Shown here: positions 1 through 6,168 of the stretch, piece after piece | Position numbering within the stretch: position 1 is the stretch's first letter | Layout: every line of letters begins with the position of its first letter | Assembly: GCA_947174955.1 (NCBI GenBank) | Contig: CAMWKX010000018.1 | Coordinates: forward strand, 1 to 13,201 | Source of the DNA: an uncultured Clostridia bacterium | GTDB taxonomy: Bacteria > Bacillota > Clostridia > Christensenellales > Borkfalkiaceae | DNA length: 13,201 nucleotides | Direction of reading: 5' to 3' | The notes under the pieces: model-generated | What the model was told of the DNA's origin: nothing | The model's database searches: none | Seen by the model: only the letters and a program-made list of their open reading frames with translations | Made by a program: the position numbers and the translations under genes

Positions 1-223
1 CGCTATCAGCGAGGCTCAGGCTAAGGCGAACGTCAACGGCAATATGGAAATCAGCGGCTCGCGCACGGCGGTTATCCCCTTCGACGGCGGCGAAGTGCTG
101 TGCTACGAGTTTACGGGTAAGCTGGACGGCAACGAATACTACGTTTACGTTGACGCGGCTACCGGCGAAGAAATAGAAGTTTTAACCGTTATCGGAACAA
201 AACAAGGCAGAGCCTTGATGTGA
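1..223 (+). CDS. ypeB: YpeB-like spore germination protein, C-terminal fragment (PepSY domain)
   Basis: This is the last 73 codons of a gene that enters from the left edge, read in the frame starting at base 2 and ending in TGA at 221-223. The peptide contains VLCYEFTG, then YYVYVDAATGEEIEVL, and ends in GRALM. This matches my memory of the YpeB C-terminus: a PepSY-type module with the CYEF motif, a 'Y-NA-TGEE' strand, and a terminal L-T/M-M. In Bacillus and Clostridia, YpeB is made in the forespore and is needed for stability and localisation of the cortex-lytic enzyme SleB, so it acts at the spore cortex during germination. The sleB partner and the N-terminal domain would lie outside the window. 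It is the only plus-strand gene here and is followed after 21 nt by a strong terminator. Another PepSY protein is possible, but the CYEF/TGEE combination favours YpeB. Confidence 0.8.
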   Translation, partial: AISEAQAKANVNGNMEISGSRTAVIPFDGGEVLCYEFTGKLDGNEYYVYVDAATGEEIEVLTVIGTKQGRALM

Positions 224-244
224 TAGTTTAAGTTATAGAAAAAC

Positions 245-286
245 AGCCGCGCGGCAGATAATGCCGCGCGGCTTTGAGTTTGTTTT
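245..286. terminator. Strong bidirectional intrinsic terminator between convergent genes
   Basis: A perfect 12-bp stem, AGCCGCGCGGCA at 245-256 with its complement at 262-273, encloses a GATAA loop. On the plus strand it is followed by a T-rich run (TTGAGTTTGTTTT), which suits the end of the ypeB-like gene 21 nt upstream. On the minus strand it is followed by TGTTTTTC, so it can also stop the 107-residue gene whose stop codon lies at 301-303. One hairpin therefore plausibly serves both convergent units. Confidence 0.9.
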
Positions 287-300
287 AAATTGTATGCGGT

Positions 301-624
301 TTAGGAGCGGCCGACAATCTGCTTAGCCCAGGTAGTGATTTCCACGGGCACGCCGTCGGACATATTGGCAACGCAGATATTGATGAACTCGAAATTTTCG
401 TGTTTCTGTACGTTCATATAAATTGCGCCCTGATACGTGAGGTTGTTGGGCTCGTCGGCGAACAGTTCGGTTTCGTACAAATCGCCTAAAAACAGCTCTG
501 CCTTGTCGACGGGCTGATTATATTTCTTCTTGAAGCAATTGGTATATCCCTGCCCCTTTAACTTCTCCTGAATGTGCTTTTTATCGCCGGTAGATACAAT
601 TTCGGTAAGCTGAGTAATAGTCAT
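301..624 (-). CDS. Small hypothetical protein, 107 aa
   Basis: I do not recognise this family. The protein has 107 residues, begins MTITQLTEIV and has no signal peptide or membrane segment, so it should be cytoplasmic. The N-terminal third is rich in Lys and Gln (a likely helix). The middle and C-terminal parts look like alternating beta strands (GAIYMNVQ, FEFINICVANM, VPVEITTWA). There is one Cys in the N-terminal half (C30) and one in the C-terminal half, and no CxxC or metal motif. The start is supported by an AGAGGA Shine-Dalgarno about 10 nt upstream and by an extended -10 promoter about 60 nt upstream. It appears to be a monocistronic unit with its own promoter and terminator, which argues for a real gene despite its size. 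The function is unknown. Confidence 0.8.
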   Translation of the reverse strand: MTITQLTEIVSTGDKKHIQEKLKGQGYTNCFKKKYNQPVDKAELFLGDLYETELFADEPNNLTYQGAIYMNVQKHENFEFINICVANMSDGVPVEITTWAKQIVGRS

Positions 625-684
625 TATTAATCCGTCCTCTCAATCAATCGTTTATTTATACGTTTTCAACGCTCGTATATTAAC

Positions 685-712
685 ATTATACCACATTTTT
701 TTCAGATAGCAA
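685..712 (-). promoter_or_regulatory. Sigma-A-like promoter with extended -10 for the 107-aa gene
   Basis: On the minus strand, TTGCTA (707-712) is separated by 16 nt from a perfect TATAAT (685-690), which is directly preceded by TGG, giving an extended TGn -10. Transcription would begin near 678 and leave a leader of roughly 55 nt before the ATG at 624. A good Shine-Dalgarno, AGAGGA, sits near the end of that leader. No operator-like dyad is visible. Confidence 0.7.
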
Positions 713-750
713 GCATCTTCGGAAAAAATCTTTTATTCTGCCGCCGCAGT

Positions 751-783
751 AAAAAAGCTGCCCTTAAAAAGGACAGCTTTTTT
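751..783 (-). terminator. Intrinsic terminator of the giant lipoprotein gene
   Basis: AAAAAAGCTG (751-760) pairs with CAGCTTTTTT (774-783). A C-A mismatch and two further C-G pairs (762-763 with 771-772) enclose a short A-rich loop. On the minus strand the stem ends in six U residues, 18 nt after the stop codon at 801-803. It is symmetrical and could also stop plus-strand readthrough. It also separates the giant gene from the promoter of the 107-residue gene. Confidence 0.85.
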
Positions 784-800
784 GTTTTGTTGCTTTGTTA

Positions 801-3800
801 TTACCAGTCAAGCATTTTAACAACAACGTTGTGTAAAGTGCCGCCGTTCGAAGCGATAATCACGGTGTCGTTGCCTGTGCAAGTAATAGTTACCGTATAA
901 TTCGTATCCTGACCGTCCGCATAGATATCGACGTTCTGAATATCGTCACCGAGGTCGGCATCATAACAGGAGATAACCAAAGTCTGACCGGCAGTAGTGC
1001 CATCGATTTGTAAAATTATTCCGTTTTCGTCCAGATCGCCTACGGTAACCTCTTCCGAACCCCACTGTCCATACGTGGGAGCCGTAGCCGTAACCGTACG
1101 CGTGGGCTTAGGTACGTATTTTTCTACCGTGATGGTATAGTCTCCGGGACCCTGACCGGGGAAGAAGCAGATATCCGCAAAGCCGTTTTCGTCGGTCGTG
1201 TATTCCATAGTTCCGTTGGCGTTGTTGCTAAGATCATACTCGCCGTTAATCATTGCGTAAAGCGTAGCGTCGGGACCGACGGTTACGGTATATTTCGCAT
1301 TGGGGTTGCCGACTATCGTGTAGTAAATATAGTCGGGATATACGTTAACCGTCTTTTCGCCTACATTCAACGTATCGAAATTGGGTCTGGGAGCATCGCC
1401 TATCTTTGTAACAGTGACAGTTAAATTACTGGGTACATCGCCGGGCCACATACAAATGTCTGCAAAACCGTTTTCGTCGGTTGTGTATCTCAGAGTATAA
1501 CCGCTGTTGCTATAATCAGGCTCGCCGCCTTTTAATGCGTAGAACGTACTGCTATAGGTGCTTCCGGTGGACGTTACTTCGTAAATAGTATAGGGCTCGC
1601 CGACGATCGTGAAGTAATAATTATCGTAGGACGAAACGGATACGGGATTATCACCTACTTCCAACGCGTCGTAGTTGGGGGTGACCACACCCGCTATCTT
1701 TTCGGTAATCGTAACCGTGACGGCGCCTTCGCCGTAGCTGAACGAGCTGATATCAAGAGCTACGCTTTCGCCGGAAATTTCAAGCGTTGCGGGGAAGCTG
1801 TAAGTTATGCCATTGTAAACTACGTTGCCGCCCATAAAACCGGAAGTTACTGCCTTGACGGTGTAAGTCTTGCCTTCCTCGCCTTCGAACGTGTATATCT
1901 CGTTCCAGAAAGGACCGGTGAACGAAATGCTGTTTTCGCCGGCAATAAGCTCGTGTGAGCCGATTACGGTTATCTCGATCGAAGCGGAGTACTTGCCGTT
2001 GGTCGTGGTTGCGGTTATGGTTACCGTACCCTTTCCTACGCCCGTTACAACACCGTTGTCGTCAACGGTTGCGACGCTTGCGTCCGAACTCGTCCAGTTA
2101 AGACCTCTCTGCGTGGTGTTTTCGGGAGTGAATACGGGGGTGAGTGTAAGCGTATCGTCCACCCTTAAAGTTGCCGTTTCGTCTTCGAAGTCTACGCCTC
2201 CGACGTAAACCATCTCAAAAGCTTCAACCAGCTCGATCGAGTAGGTTGCGCCCGTCGCCATAATGTTCCAGATCTTGACGTAGTCGCCTACGTACAACTC
2301 AAAGGTGCCGTCGAGCCTGGACAATTGCCTGATTTCCTCGCCGTTTTCGTCTTCCGCATAAGCCGCGCCGTTTACGGAAATGAACGTGTACGTGTTATTT
2401 GACGTAATTCTGTATATACCGCTGACGTTGGCAACCAACTTATCTGCCTGGCTCTCCGCTTTGGCAAGGATTATGCTGTCAGTGCAGACGAGCGCGTTTT
2501 CGAAGCCGCCGATGAGCACGCTGACTCTTTCGCCGCTGAATCCGCTTTCGTAAGTAAGATACAGTTTGTAAGCGCTCGAAAGCTTTAAGCCGTAATTGTA
2601 AGGCAGCTGTTGACCCTGTACGAAGTCGCCAACCGCGCCGCTTACGTATTCGCAGGTAAACGTGCGGGTGGTTTCATCGTAGCTGTAAGAAATTACCGTC
2701 GTTTCGGTTGCGTCGTCATAGCCCTTGACTATGGTAGCCGTACCGCTGAGCGCGCCGCCTTCCGTGGGAGAAAGCGTTACCTGGTAGCCCTTGTCTGCGT
2801 TGCCGAACTCGCCGTCGAGCATTTCGGTTACGTTGGGAGCTTCCTTTACGGTTACGTTGAACGAAGTCGGCAGACCTAACTGGGGCGAAAGAGTTACGGT
2901 ATAATCGCCGAGCTCCTGCGCGCTGAACGTGTAGAGCGCAAGTCCGTCTACCGCCGTCATATTGAGGCACGTGCCGGTTACGTCTTCTCCGTCCTTGGTT
3001 ACGCTTACCGAGTACTTGCCGTTTTCGTATGCGGGGTGACCTACCACGCCTCTGAATACCACTTCCTGACCCTGATATACGTCGGTCTTGGTGATAGTTC
3101 TGTTCCAGCTTTCCTTATCGGTCAGGTCGTTGTATTCGCGAACCTCTGTATAGAGAGGATTGGGAGCTATTGCGTTGACTATAAGGTGCAGTCTGAGCTC
3201 TGTCTTCTCGGTTCTGATAAAGAGCGTCCATTCGCCTGCGAGAAGGCTCTTGATGGATATCGAGTAATCGTCTTCCTTTTCGTTCTCCAACTTGCCGTCG
3301 CCGTTGAAGCCCGAATAGAAGAAGTATCCTATTTCGCCGTCGGTGAGGTTTGTGGTGCCCGTGCCTTCTATTATGTTGCCGTCCTCGTCTACGAGAGTAA
3401 CGGTAAACGTGTCGAAGTAAGGGTTATAAGTCGTGGGAAGCACGCTGTCTCTGGGAATGGTAAGTATGAGGCTTTCATTCGCGTTGATTATGATTTCCTG
3501 GTCCTCTTCAACGGGGGTTTCGCCGCGTACTATGTCGTAGGAGCTGATTATGAAATCTTCGTACTTATAAGGGTTGGTGGGAAGCGACGCGCCTTCTTCG
3601 AGCTTGGAGGTCTGCTTAACGATAAACGTTTCGGAGTTAGCCCAATCTTCTTCTCTGCCGGAGACTACGCGGTACGTGCCGTCGGGAAGCTGTTCGAATA
3701 TTTTGTCGTACGCTACTCTCATACGGGGAGTGCCGTCCGTGTCAATGTAAGCGTTTGCATTTTCGAGATAATCGCCGTTAACTACGGGATAAGTATATTC

Positions 3801-5771
3801 GGCGCCGACTTCCTGGTCGGGATCTTCGCTTTCGACCTGGTCCACTCTGCTGACAAGCAACTTGCCGTCATAGTAGTAATGACCTTCTTCGTCCTGCGTC
3901 AGGAGAGGATCGCTTAAAGGTATTCTGTTGTCTGCCGCGCTTTCGCGAATGGCGTAAGTTTTAACGTTTAAGGTCGCGTCGGAAACGATGAAGTTGTCGT
4001 CGAACGAGAACTCTACTTCGATTACGTCGAAGTACTTGCCCGCCATATAGCCGTAGCTGAAAGAGTAAACCTGTTTGTCGTTTACCGTCTTGACCTGCGA
4101 AACGAAGTCCTTGTTTACGTTGTTTTTGCCTATGGTGTACAGATAGTTGATGAACGTGCCGAGACCGTTGTACGTAACGCCGTTGGTCATAAACGTGAAG
4201 CCGTAGCCGTAGCCGTTAAGACTTTCCTTCGTGGCGGTAGTGTCTTTCTCGACAAGTTCGAACTCTACGCGCTCGCCTACCCATCTCTTCATTACCGCAA
4301 ACAGCGTGTCGTCGTCGTTGAGCGAGTAATAATAATTGATTTTTTCGGAACCGTCGTAAATATGTACGTAATTGGTGCCCAGCTCGTATTTTATTTCGCG
4401 GCTGGACGGCTTCTTGACGAGTTCGTCCGAGTTCTCATCTGCGTGACCGACTATAATGTTTTCGCGCCTAGCCGTCGAGGTTATAACCTGCTTCTGCGTG
4501 TCGAGAGCAACCTGTACGGCGTCTTCGATTGTTTCGATATTGTAAGTCTTGAACGTGATGTCGCCCATAGCGTGGGGAACGGTGCAGTTATAAAGACCTT
4601 TCTCTTCGTCGTACTCGTAGCCCGCCTGAGTTGCAGAAAGCTCGGGAAGCTCGACTACGATATTGTGCGCGCTGTCGCCCTCGCAGTATTTAACCGCCGT
4701 ACCCGTGGAGGTTTCGGAGGGATATAAGCTTATGAACCACTGCGTGTATCTGTGTCCGGGCGAAGGAATGGTTTCGGTCGCTTCGTCGCCGCATACCGTG
4801 CAGGTGTGCGTTCTCGAACCGTCGGCTTCGCAGGTAGCTTCCTGGGTTACGTCCCAGTCGCCGTAGCGGTGCGATCCGGCAGGGAATTGCTTCTCTTCCA
4901 CCTCTTCGCAACCCTCGTTCTGGCAGTGGCGGCTTCTTGTGGTTTCGTCGGTGCACGACGCCGTTTCGCCTACGATAGCCCACTCCGTCCAGTCGTGACC
5001 GGTTGCGGGAATAACCTCGGTATACGTTTCTTCGCATACCGTACAGGTAATAGTCTTAACGCCGTCCTCGGTGCAGGTTGCCGTCTTGGTTACCGTGCTC
5101 TCGCCCGCGGTGTGTCCGCTTGCGGGAATTACCGCGGTGTACTCTTCGCCGCACGTTTCGCACGTGCCCGTCTCTTCGCCGTCCTCGGTACAGGTAGGCT
5201 GCTGGGTTATCGTCTTGTTCTCTCCGCCGTTATGCCCGGTTGCGGGAATAGCTTCGGTGGTGACGTAGTCGCACGTGCCGCACTTGATCTGCTTATAGCC
5301 GTCTTCGGTGCAGGTGGCTTCTTCGACTACCGTTACGTCTACCCAATCGCCGTGAGCGGCAGCGTCAGTGTTCGCGGTGCACTTTTCGTTGGTGCACTTG
5401 TGGAAATGCTGTTCGTCGTCGTTATCCCACGCTTTTGACCAGTTGTGCTGTACCATTGCGATGGGCTCTTTTTTGTCGTAGCCGCATACCGTGCAGGTGG
5501 TAGTCTGCTCGCCGAACGAATAACAGGTGGGCGCCTTGGTCTGTCTGGGCGTGCCCCATTTGTGTCCTTCGGTGCCCTGCGTTTCCGTACAGCCGTCCTC
5601 CAAGCACTTGTGCCAGTGATTGGTCTCGTCGCTGCCCCAGTTTGCGTCGGTGAAGAGGTGTTTTGCGTCACCCGCACCGTTTGCGCAAGCCGTCATTCCC
5701 AACGACAGCGCCGAAGCGCTCGTCATTGTGAGCAACGCCAGAAGCAACTTCCTTTTGGTGATTTTACTCAT
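801..5771 (-). CDS. Giant secreted lipoprotein with Cys/His repeats and a Big_2-like domain (about 1656 aa)
   Basis: This is a very large surface lipoprotein. The chosen start (MSKITKRKLL) has AAGGAG 10 nt upstream. A GTG 60 nt further upstream (5829-5831) lies inside a leader hairpin and would bury the signal peptide. Residues 1-29 are a type II signal peptide: basic N-region, hydrophobic core and lipobox MTA-C29. Residues about 48-62 and 119-132 carry H-x-H-K-C-x4-C motifs. Residues 68-371 hold about six 40-residue repeats with an ATCTEDG motif, a CxxC pair, a TExIPATGH end and His/Trp spacers. A large unassigned middle section follows (about 400-1185). Then come a Big_2-like Ig domain (about 1190-1267, with TWTSSDASVATVD-like and GVGKGTVTITA strands), two 95-residue tandem repeats (1365-1555) and a beta-rich tail. 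There is no LPxTG, SLH or choline-binding anchor, so the lipid should hold it on the outer face of the membrane. It appears monocistronic, with its own promoters and terminator. The role is unknown; adhesion or scaffolding is an inference. The CxxC sites could bind zinc or form disulfides. Confidence 0.9.
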   Translation of the reverse strand: MSKITKRKLLLALLTMTSASALSLGMTACANGAGDAKHLFTDANWGSDETNHWHKCLEDGCTETQGTEGHKWGTPRQTKAPTCYSFGEQTTTCTVCGYDKKEPIAMVQHNWSKAWDNDDEQHFHKCTNEKCTANTDAAAHGDWVDVTVVEEATCTEDGYKQIKCGTCDYVTTEAIPATGHNGGENKTITQQPTCTEDGEETGTCETCGEEYTAVIPASGHTAGESTVTKTATCTEDGVKTITCTVCEETYTEVIPATGHDWTEWAIVGETASCTDETTRSRHCQNEGCEEVEEKQFPAGSHRYGDWDVTQEATCEADGSRTHTCTVCGDEATETIPSPGHRYTQWFISLYPSETSTGTAVKYCEGDSAHNIVVELPELSATQAGYEYDEEKGLYNCTVPHAMGDITFKTYNIETIEDAVQVALDTQKQVITSTARRENIIVGHADENSDELVKKPSSREIKYELGTNYVHIYDGSEKINYYYSLNDDDTLFAVMKRWVGERVEFELVEKDTTATKESLNGYGYGFTFMTNGVTYNGLGTFINYLYTIGKNNVNKDFVSQVKTVNDKQVYSFSYGYMAGKYFDVIEVEFSFDDNFIVSDATLNVKTYAIRESAADNRIPLSDPLLTQDEEGHYYYDGKLLVSRVDQVESEDPDQEVGAEYTYPVVNGDYLENANAYIDTDGTPRMRVAYDKIFEQLPDGTYRVVSGREEDWANSETFIVKQTSKLEEGASLPTNPYKYEDFIISSYDIVRGETPVEEDQEIIINANESLILTIPRDSVLPTTYNPYFDTFTVTLVDEDGNIIEGTGTTNLTDGEIGYFFYSGFNGDGKLENEKEDDYSISIKSLLAGEWTLFIRTEKTELRLHLIVNAIAPNPLYTEVREYNDLTDKESWNRTITKTDVYQGQEVVFRGVVGHPAYENGKYSVSVTKDGEDVTGTCLNMTAVDGLALYTFSAQELGDYTVTLSPQLGLPTSFNVTVKEAPNVTEMLDGEFGNADKGYQVTLSPTEGGALSGTATIVKGYDDATETTVISYSYDETTRTFTCEYVSGAVGDFVQGQQLPYNYGLKLSSAYKLYLTYESGFSGERVSVLIGGFENALVCTDSIILAKAESQADKLVANVSGIYRITSNNTYTFISVNGAAYAEDENGEEIRQLSRLDGTFELYVGDYVKIWNIMATGATYSIELVEAFEMVYVGGVDFEDETATLRVDDTLTLTPVFTPENTTQRGLNWTSSDASVATVDDNGVVTGVGKGTVTITATTTNGKYSASIEITVIGSHELIAGENSISFTGPFWNEIYTFEGEEGKTYTVKAVTSGFMGGNVVYNGITYSFPATLEISGESVALDISSFSYGEGAVTVTITEKIAGVVTPNYDALEVGDNPVSVSSYDNYYFTIVGEPYTIYEVTSTGSTYSSTFYALKGGEPDYSNSGYTLRYTTDENGFADICMWPGDVPSNLTVTVTKIGDAPRPNFDTLNVGEKTVNVYPDYIYYTIVGNPNAKYTVTVGPDATLYAMINGEYDLSNNANGTMEYTTDENGFADICFFPGQGPGDYTITVEKYVPKPTRTVTATAPTYGQWGSEEVTVGDLDENGIILQIDGTTAGQTLVISCYDADLGDDIQNVDIYADGQDTNYTVTITCTGNDTVIIASNGGTLHNVVVKMLDW
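1113..1679 (-). repeat. Two tandem C-terminal domains of about 95 residues in the giant lipoprotein
   Basis: Residues 1365-1462 and 1463-1555 align as two copies. Each opens with PNYD or PNFD, then TLNVGE or ALEVGD, a Y-x-YYFTIVG or YYTIVG strand and an aromatic-rich strand. Each ends with YTTDENGFADIC followed by a P-G turn and TVTV. DNA similarity survives in the YTTDENGFADIC part (around 1181-1206 and 1461-1486), so this duplication is more recent than the N-terminal repeats. Each copy has one Cys in the same place. They look like beta-sandwich stalk modules. Confidence 0.8.
4659..5570 (-). repeat. Tandem 40-residue Cys/His repeats in the lipoprotein N-terminal region
   Basis: In protein numbering from the ATG at 5771, consecutive units start near residues 68, 140, 180, 220, 259 and 301, with a degenerate one near 340. 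The common pattern is H-x2-3-W (or G-E), a short strand, ATCTEDG, a TxTCxxC core, then TExIPATGH, where the final His begins the next unit. Units near 180 and 220 are the most alike. The unit near 259 has a stretched C-x4-C instead of CxxC, and the last has lost most Cys. An insert with an HFHKC-x4-C motif separates the first and second units. The repeats are visible in protein but diverged in DNA, so they are old duplications. Confidence 0.85.
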
Positions 5772-5812
5772 AAATACATAACTCCTTATGGAAAATTTAG
5801 CGAAGATTTTGC

Positions 5813-5835
5813 GTATGTGGTAGAGTACCACATAC
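5813..5835 (-). promoter_or_regulatory. Perfect inverted repeat (10-bp stem, 3-nt loop) in the leader of the giant lipoprotein gene
   Basis: GTATGTGGTA (5813-5822) and its exact complement TACCACATAC (5826-5835) flank a GAG loop. The dyad lies about 25 nt upstream of the Shine-Dalgarno (5782-5787) and downstream of both predicted promoters, so it should be transcribed. It may be an operator, or a hairpin that sets mRNA stability or ribosome access. There is no U-tract on the minus strand, so it is not an ordinary terminator. Confidence 0.6.
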
Positions 5836-5838
5836 GGG

Positions 5839-5856
5839 ATAGGGGCGCGCCCCTAT
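5839..5856 (-). promoter_or_regulatory. 18-bp perfect palindrome in the leader of the giant lipoprotein gene
   Basis: The sequence ATAGGGGCGCGCCCCTAT is a perfect palindrome with no spacer, only 3 bp from the neighbouring inverted repeat at 5813-5835. It contains GGCGCGCC in otherwise AT-rich DNA. On the minus strand the T-run precedes the dyad, so it is not a terminator for the downstream gene. On the plus strand it is followed by six A residues. A dimeric repressor site or an RNA hairpin both fit. Confidence 0.55.
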
Positions 5857-5913
5857 AAAAAATATTTATCCGTTCACTCGTCCGCGTTAAGGCGCGGCGT
5901 CGTTATTACCCTT

Positions 5914-5942
5914 ATTTTATCATATGTGACTGCCGCAGGCAA
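5914..5942 (-). promoter_or_regulatory. Proximal promoter P2 of the giant lipoprotein gene
   Basis: On the minus strand, TTGCCT (5937-5942) is 17 nt upstream of TAAAAT (5914-5919), which is preceded by TGA, giving an extended TGn -10. Initiation near 5907 would give a leader of about 135 nt that includes both inverted repeats at 5813-5856. It is somewhat weaker by consensus than the distal candidate at 6018-6046. Confidence 0.5.
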
Positions 5943-6017
5943 GTAACAGGCGTGCGCCGCAGTATTAGATTTTGTGAACGCAACTATAACTCTAATTTAT
6001 AATGCAAGTATAATATC

Positions 6018-6046
6018 ATAATATCATTTACCGTCCCGTCCGTCAA
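6018..6046 (-). promoter_or_regulatory. Distal promoter P1 of the giant lipoprotein gene
   Basis: On the minus strand, TTGACG (6041-6046) is separated by exactly 17 nt from TATTAT (6018-6023), a near-consensus sigma-A promoter. It lies downstream of the terminator of the VWA operon (6108-6149), so the giant lipoprotein gene can be transcribed independently. Initiation near 6011 would give a leader of about 240 nt. The -10 sits in a perfect tandem 8-bp repeat (GATATTAT twice on the minus strand, 6010-6025). Confidence 0.65.
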
Positions 6047-6107
6047 GCAAAATGCCGCCCAATATGAATTTTAAATGAATATTTTAATATTTTTTATGAA
6101 TAAAAAC

Positions 6108-6149
6108 AAAAAATATGCACGTGTAAATGATAAAACGTGCATATTTTTT
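6108..6149 (-). terminator. Intrinsic terminator of the MoxR-VWA-lipoprotein operon
   Basis: AAAAAATATGCACG (6108-6121) is perfectly complementary to CGTGCATATTTTTT (6136-6149), a 14-bp stem with a 14-nt loop. On the minus strand the stem ends in a U-tract. It lies 19 nt after the stop codon at 6169-6171 and upstream of promoter P1, so it closes the operon and insulates the giant lipoprotein gene. Its symmetry allows termination in both directions. Confidence 0.85.
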
Positions 6150-6168
6150 ACGTTGTGCATAATTTAGC

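Larger units (their letters stand above)
5772..6107. other. Gene-free regulatory interval upstream of the giant lipoprotein
   Basis: This interval holds no convincing gene. From right to left it contains an AT-rich, low-complexity stretch (about 6063-6107), promoter P1, promoter P2, a weak GC-rich 5-bp hairpin (5882-5897), the 18-bp palindrome, the 10-bp inverted repeat and the AAGGAG Shine-Dalgarno (5782-5787). I see no tRNA and no riboswitch class I can name. The only candidate upstream ORF is a four-codon ATG-TAT-TTA-TGA just after the Shine-Dalgarno (5768-5779). Confidence 0.6.

Noticed and set aside
3036..3917. 293-codon plus-strand open frame
   Set aside because: It lies opposite the giant lipoprotein gene. 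The minus strand encodes continuous repeat and domain structure with signal peptide, Shine-Dalgarno, promoter and terminator. The plus-strand peptide has no recognisable domain and no Shine-Dalgarno context.
4752..5438. 228-codon plus-strand open frame across the Cys repeats
   Set aside because: It is repetitive only because the minus-strand protein repeats are; no start signals or domain support it.
4659..5570. Repeats considered as a CRISPR array or DNA satellite
   Set aside because: The repeats are coding, in frame, about 120 bp long, diverged in DNA, and lack the short identical repeat and unique spacer pattern.
5768..5779. Four-codon upstream ORF ATG-TAT-TTA-TGA overlapping the giant gene start
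   Set aside because: Only 2 nt separate its ATG from the Shine-Dalgarno, too close for initiation. Probably chance.
5772..5831. GTG start at 5829-5831 giving a 20-residue longer giant lipoprotein
   Set aside because: The GTG lies inside the 10-bp inverted repeat, has no Shine-Dalgarno, and the extension would place 20 extra residues before the type II signal peptide. The ATG at 5771 has AAGGAG upstream.
5772..6107. Leader considered as a known riboswitch
   Set aside because: I see two simple hairpins but no conserved core of a riboswitch class I can name, and no terminator-antiterminator pair with a minus-strand U-tract.
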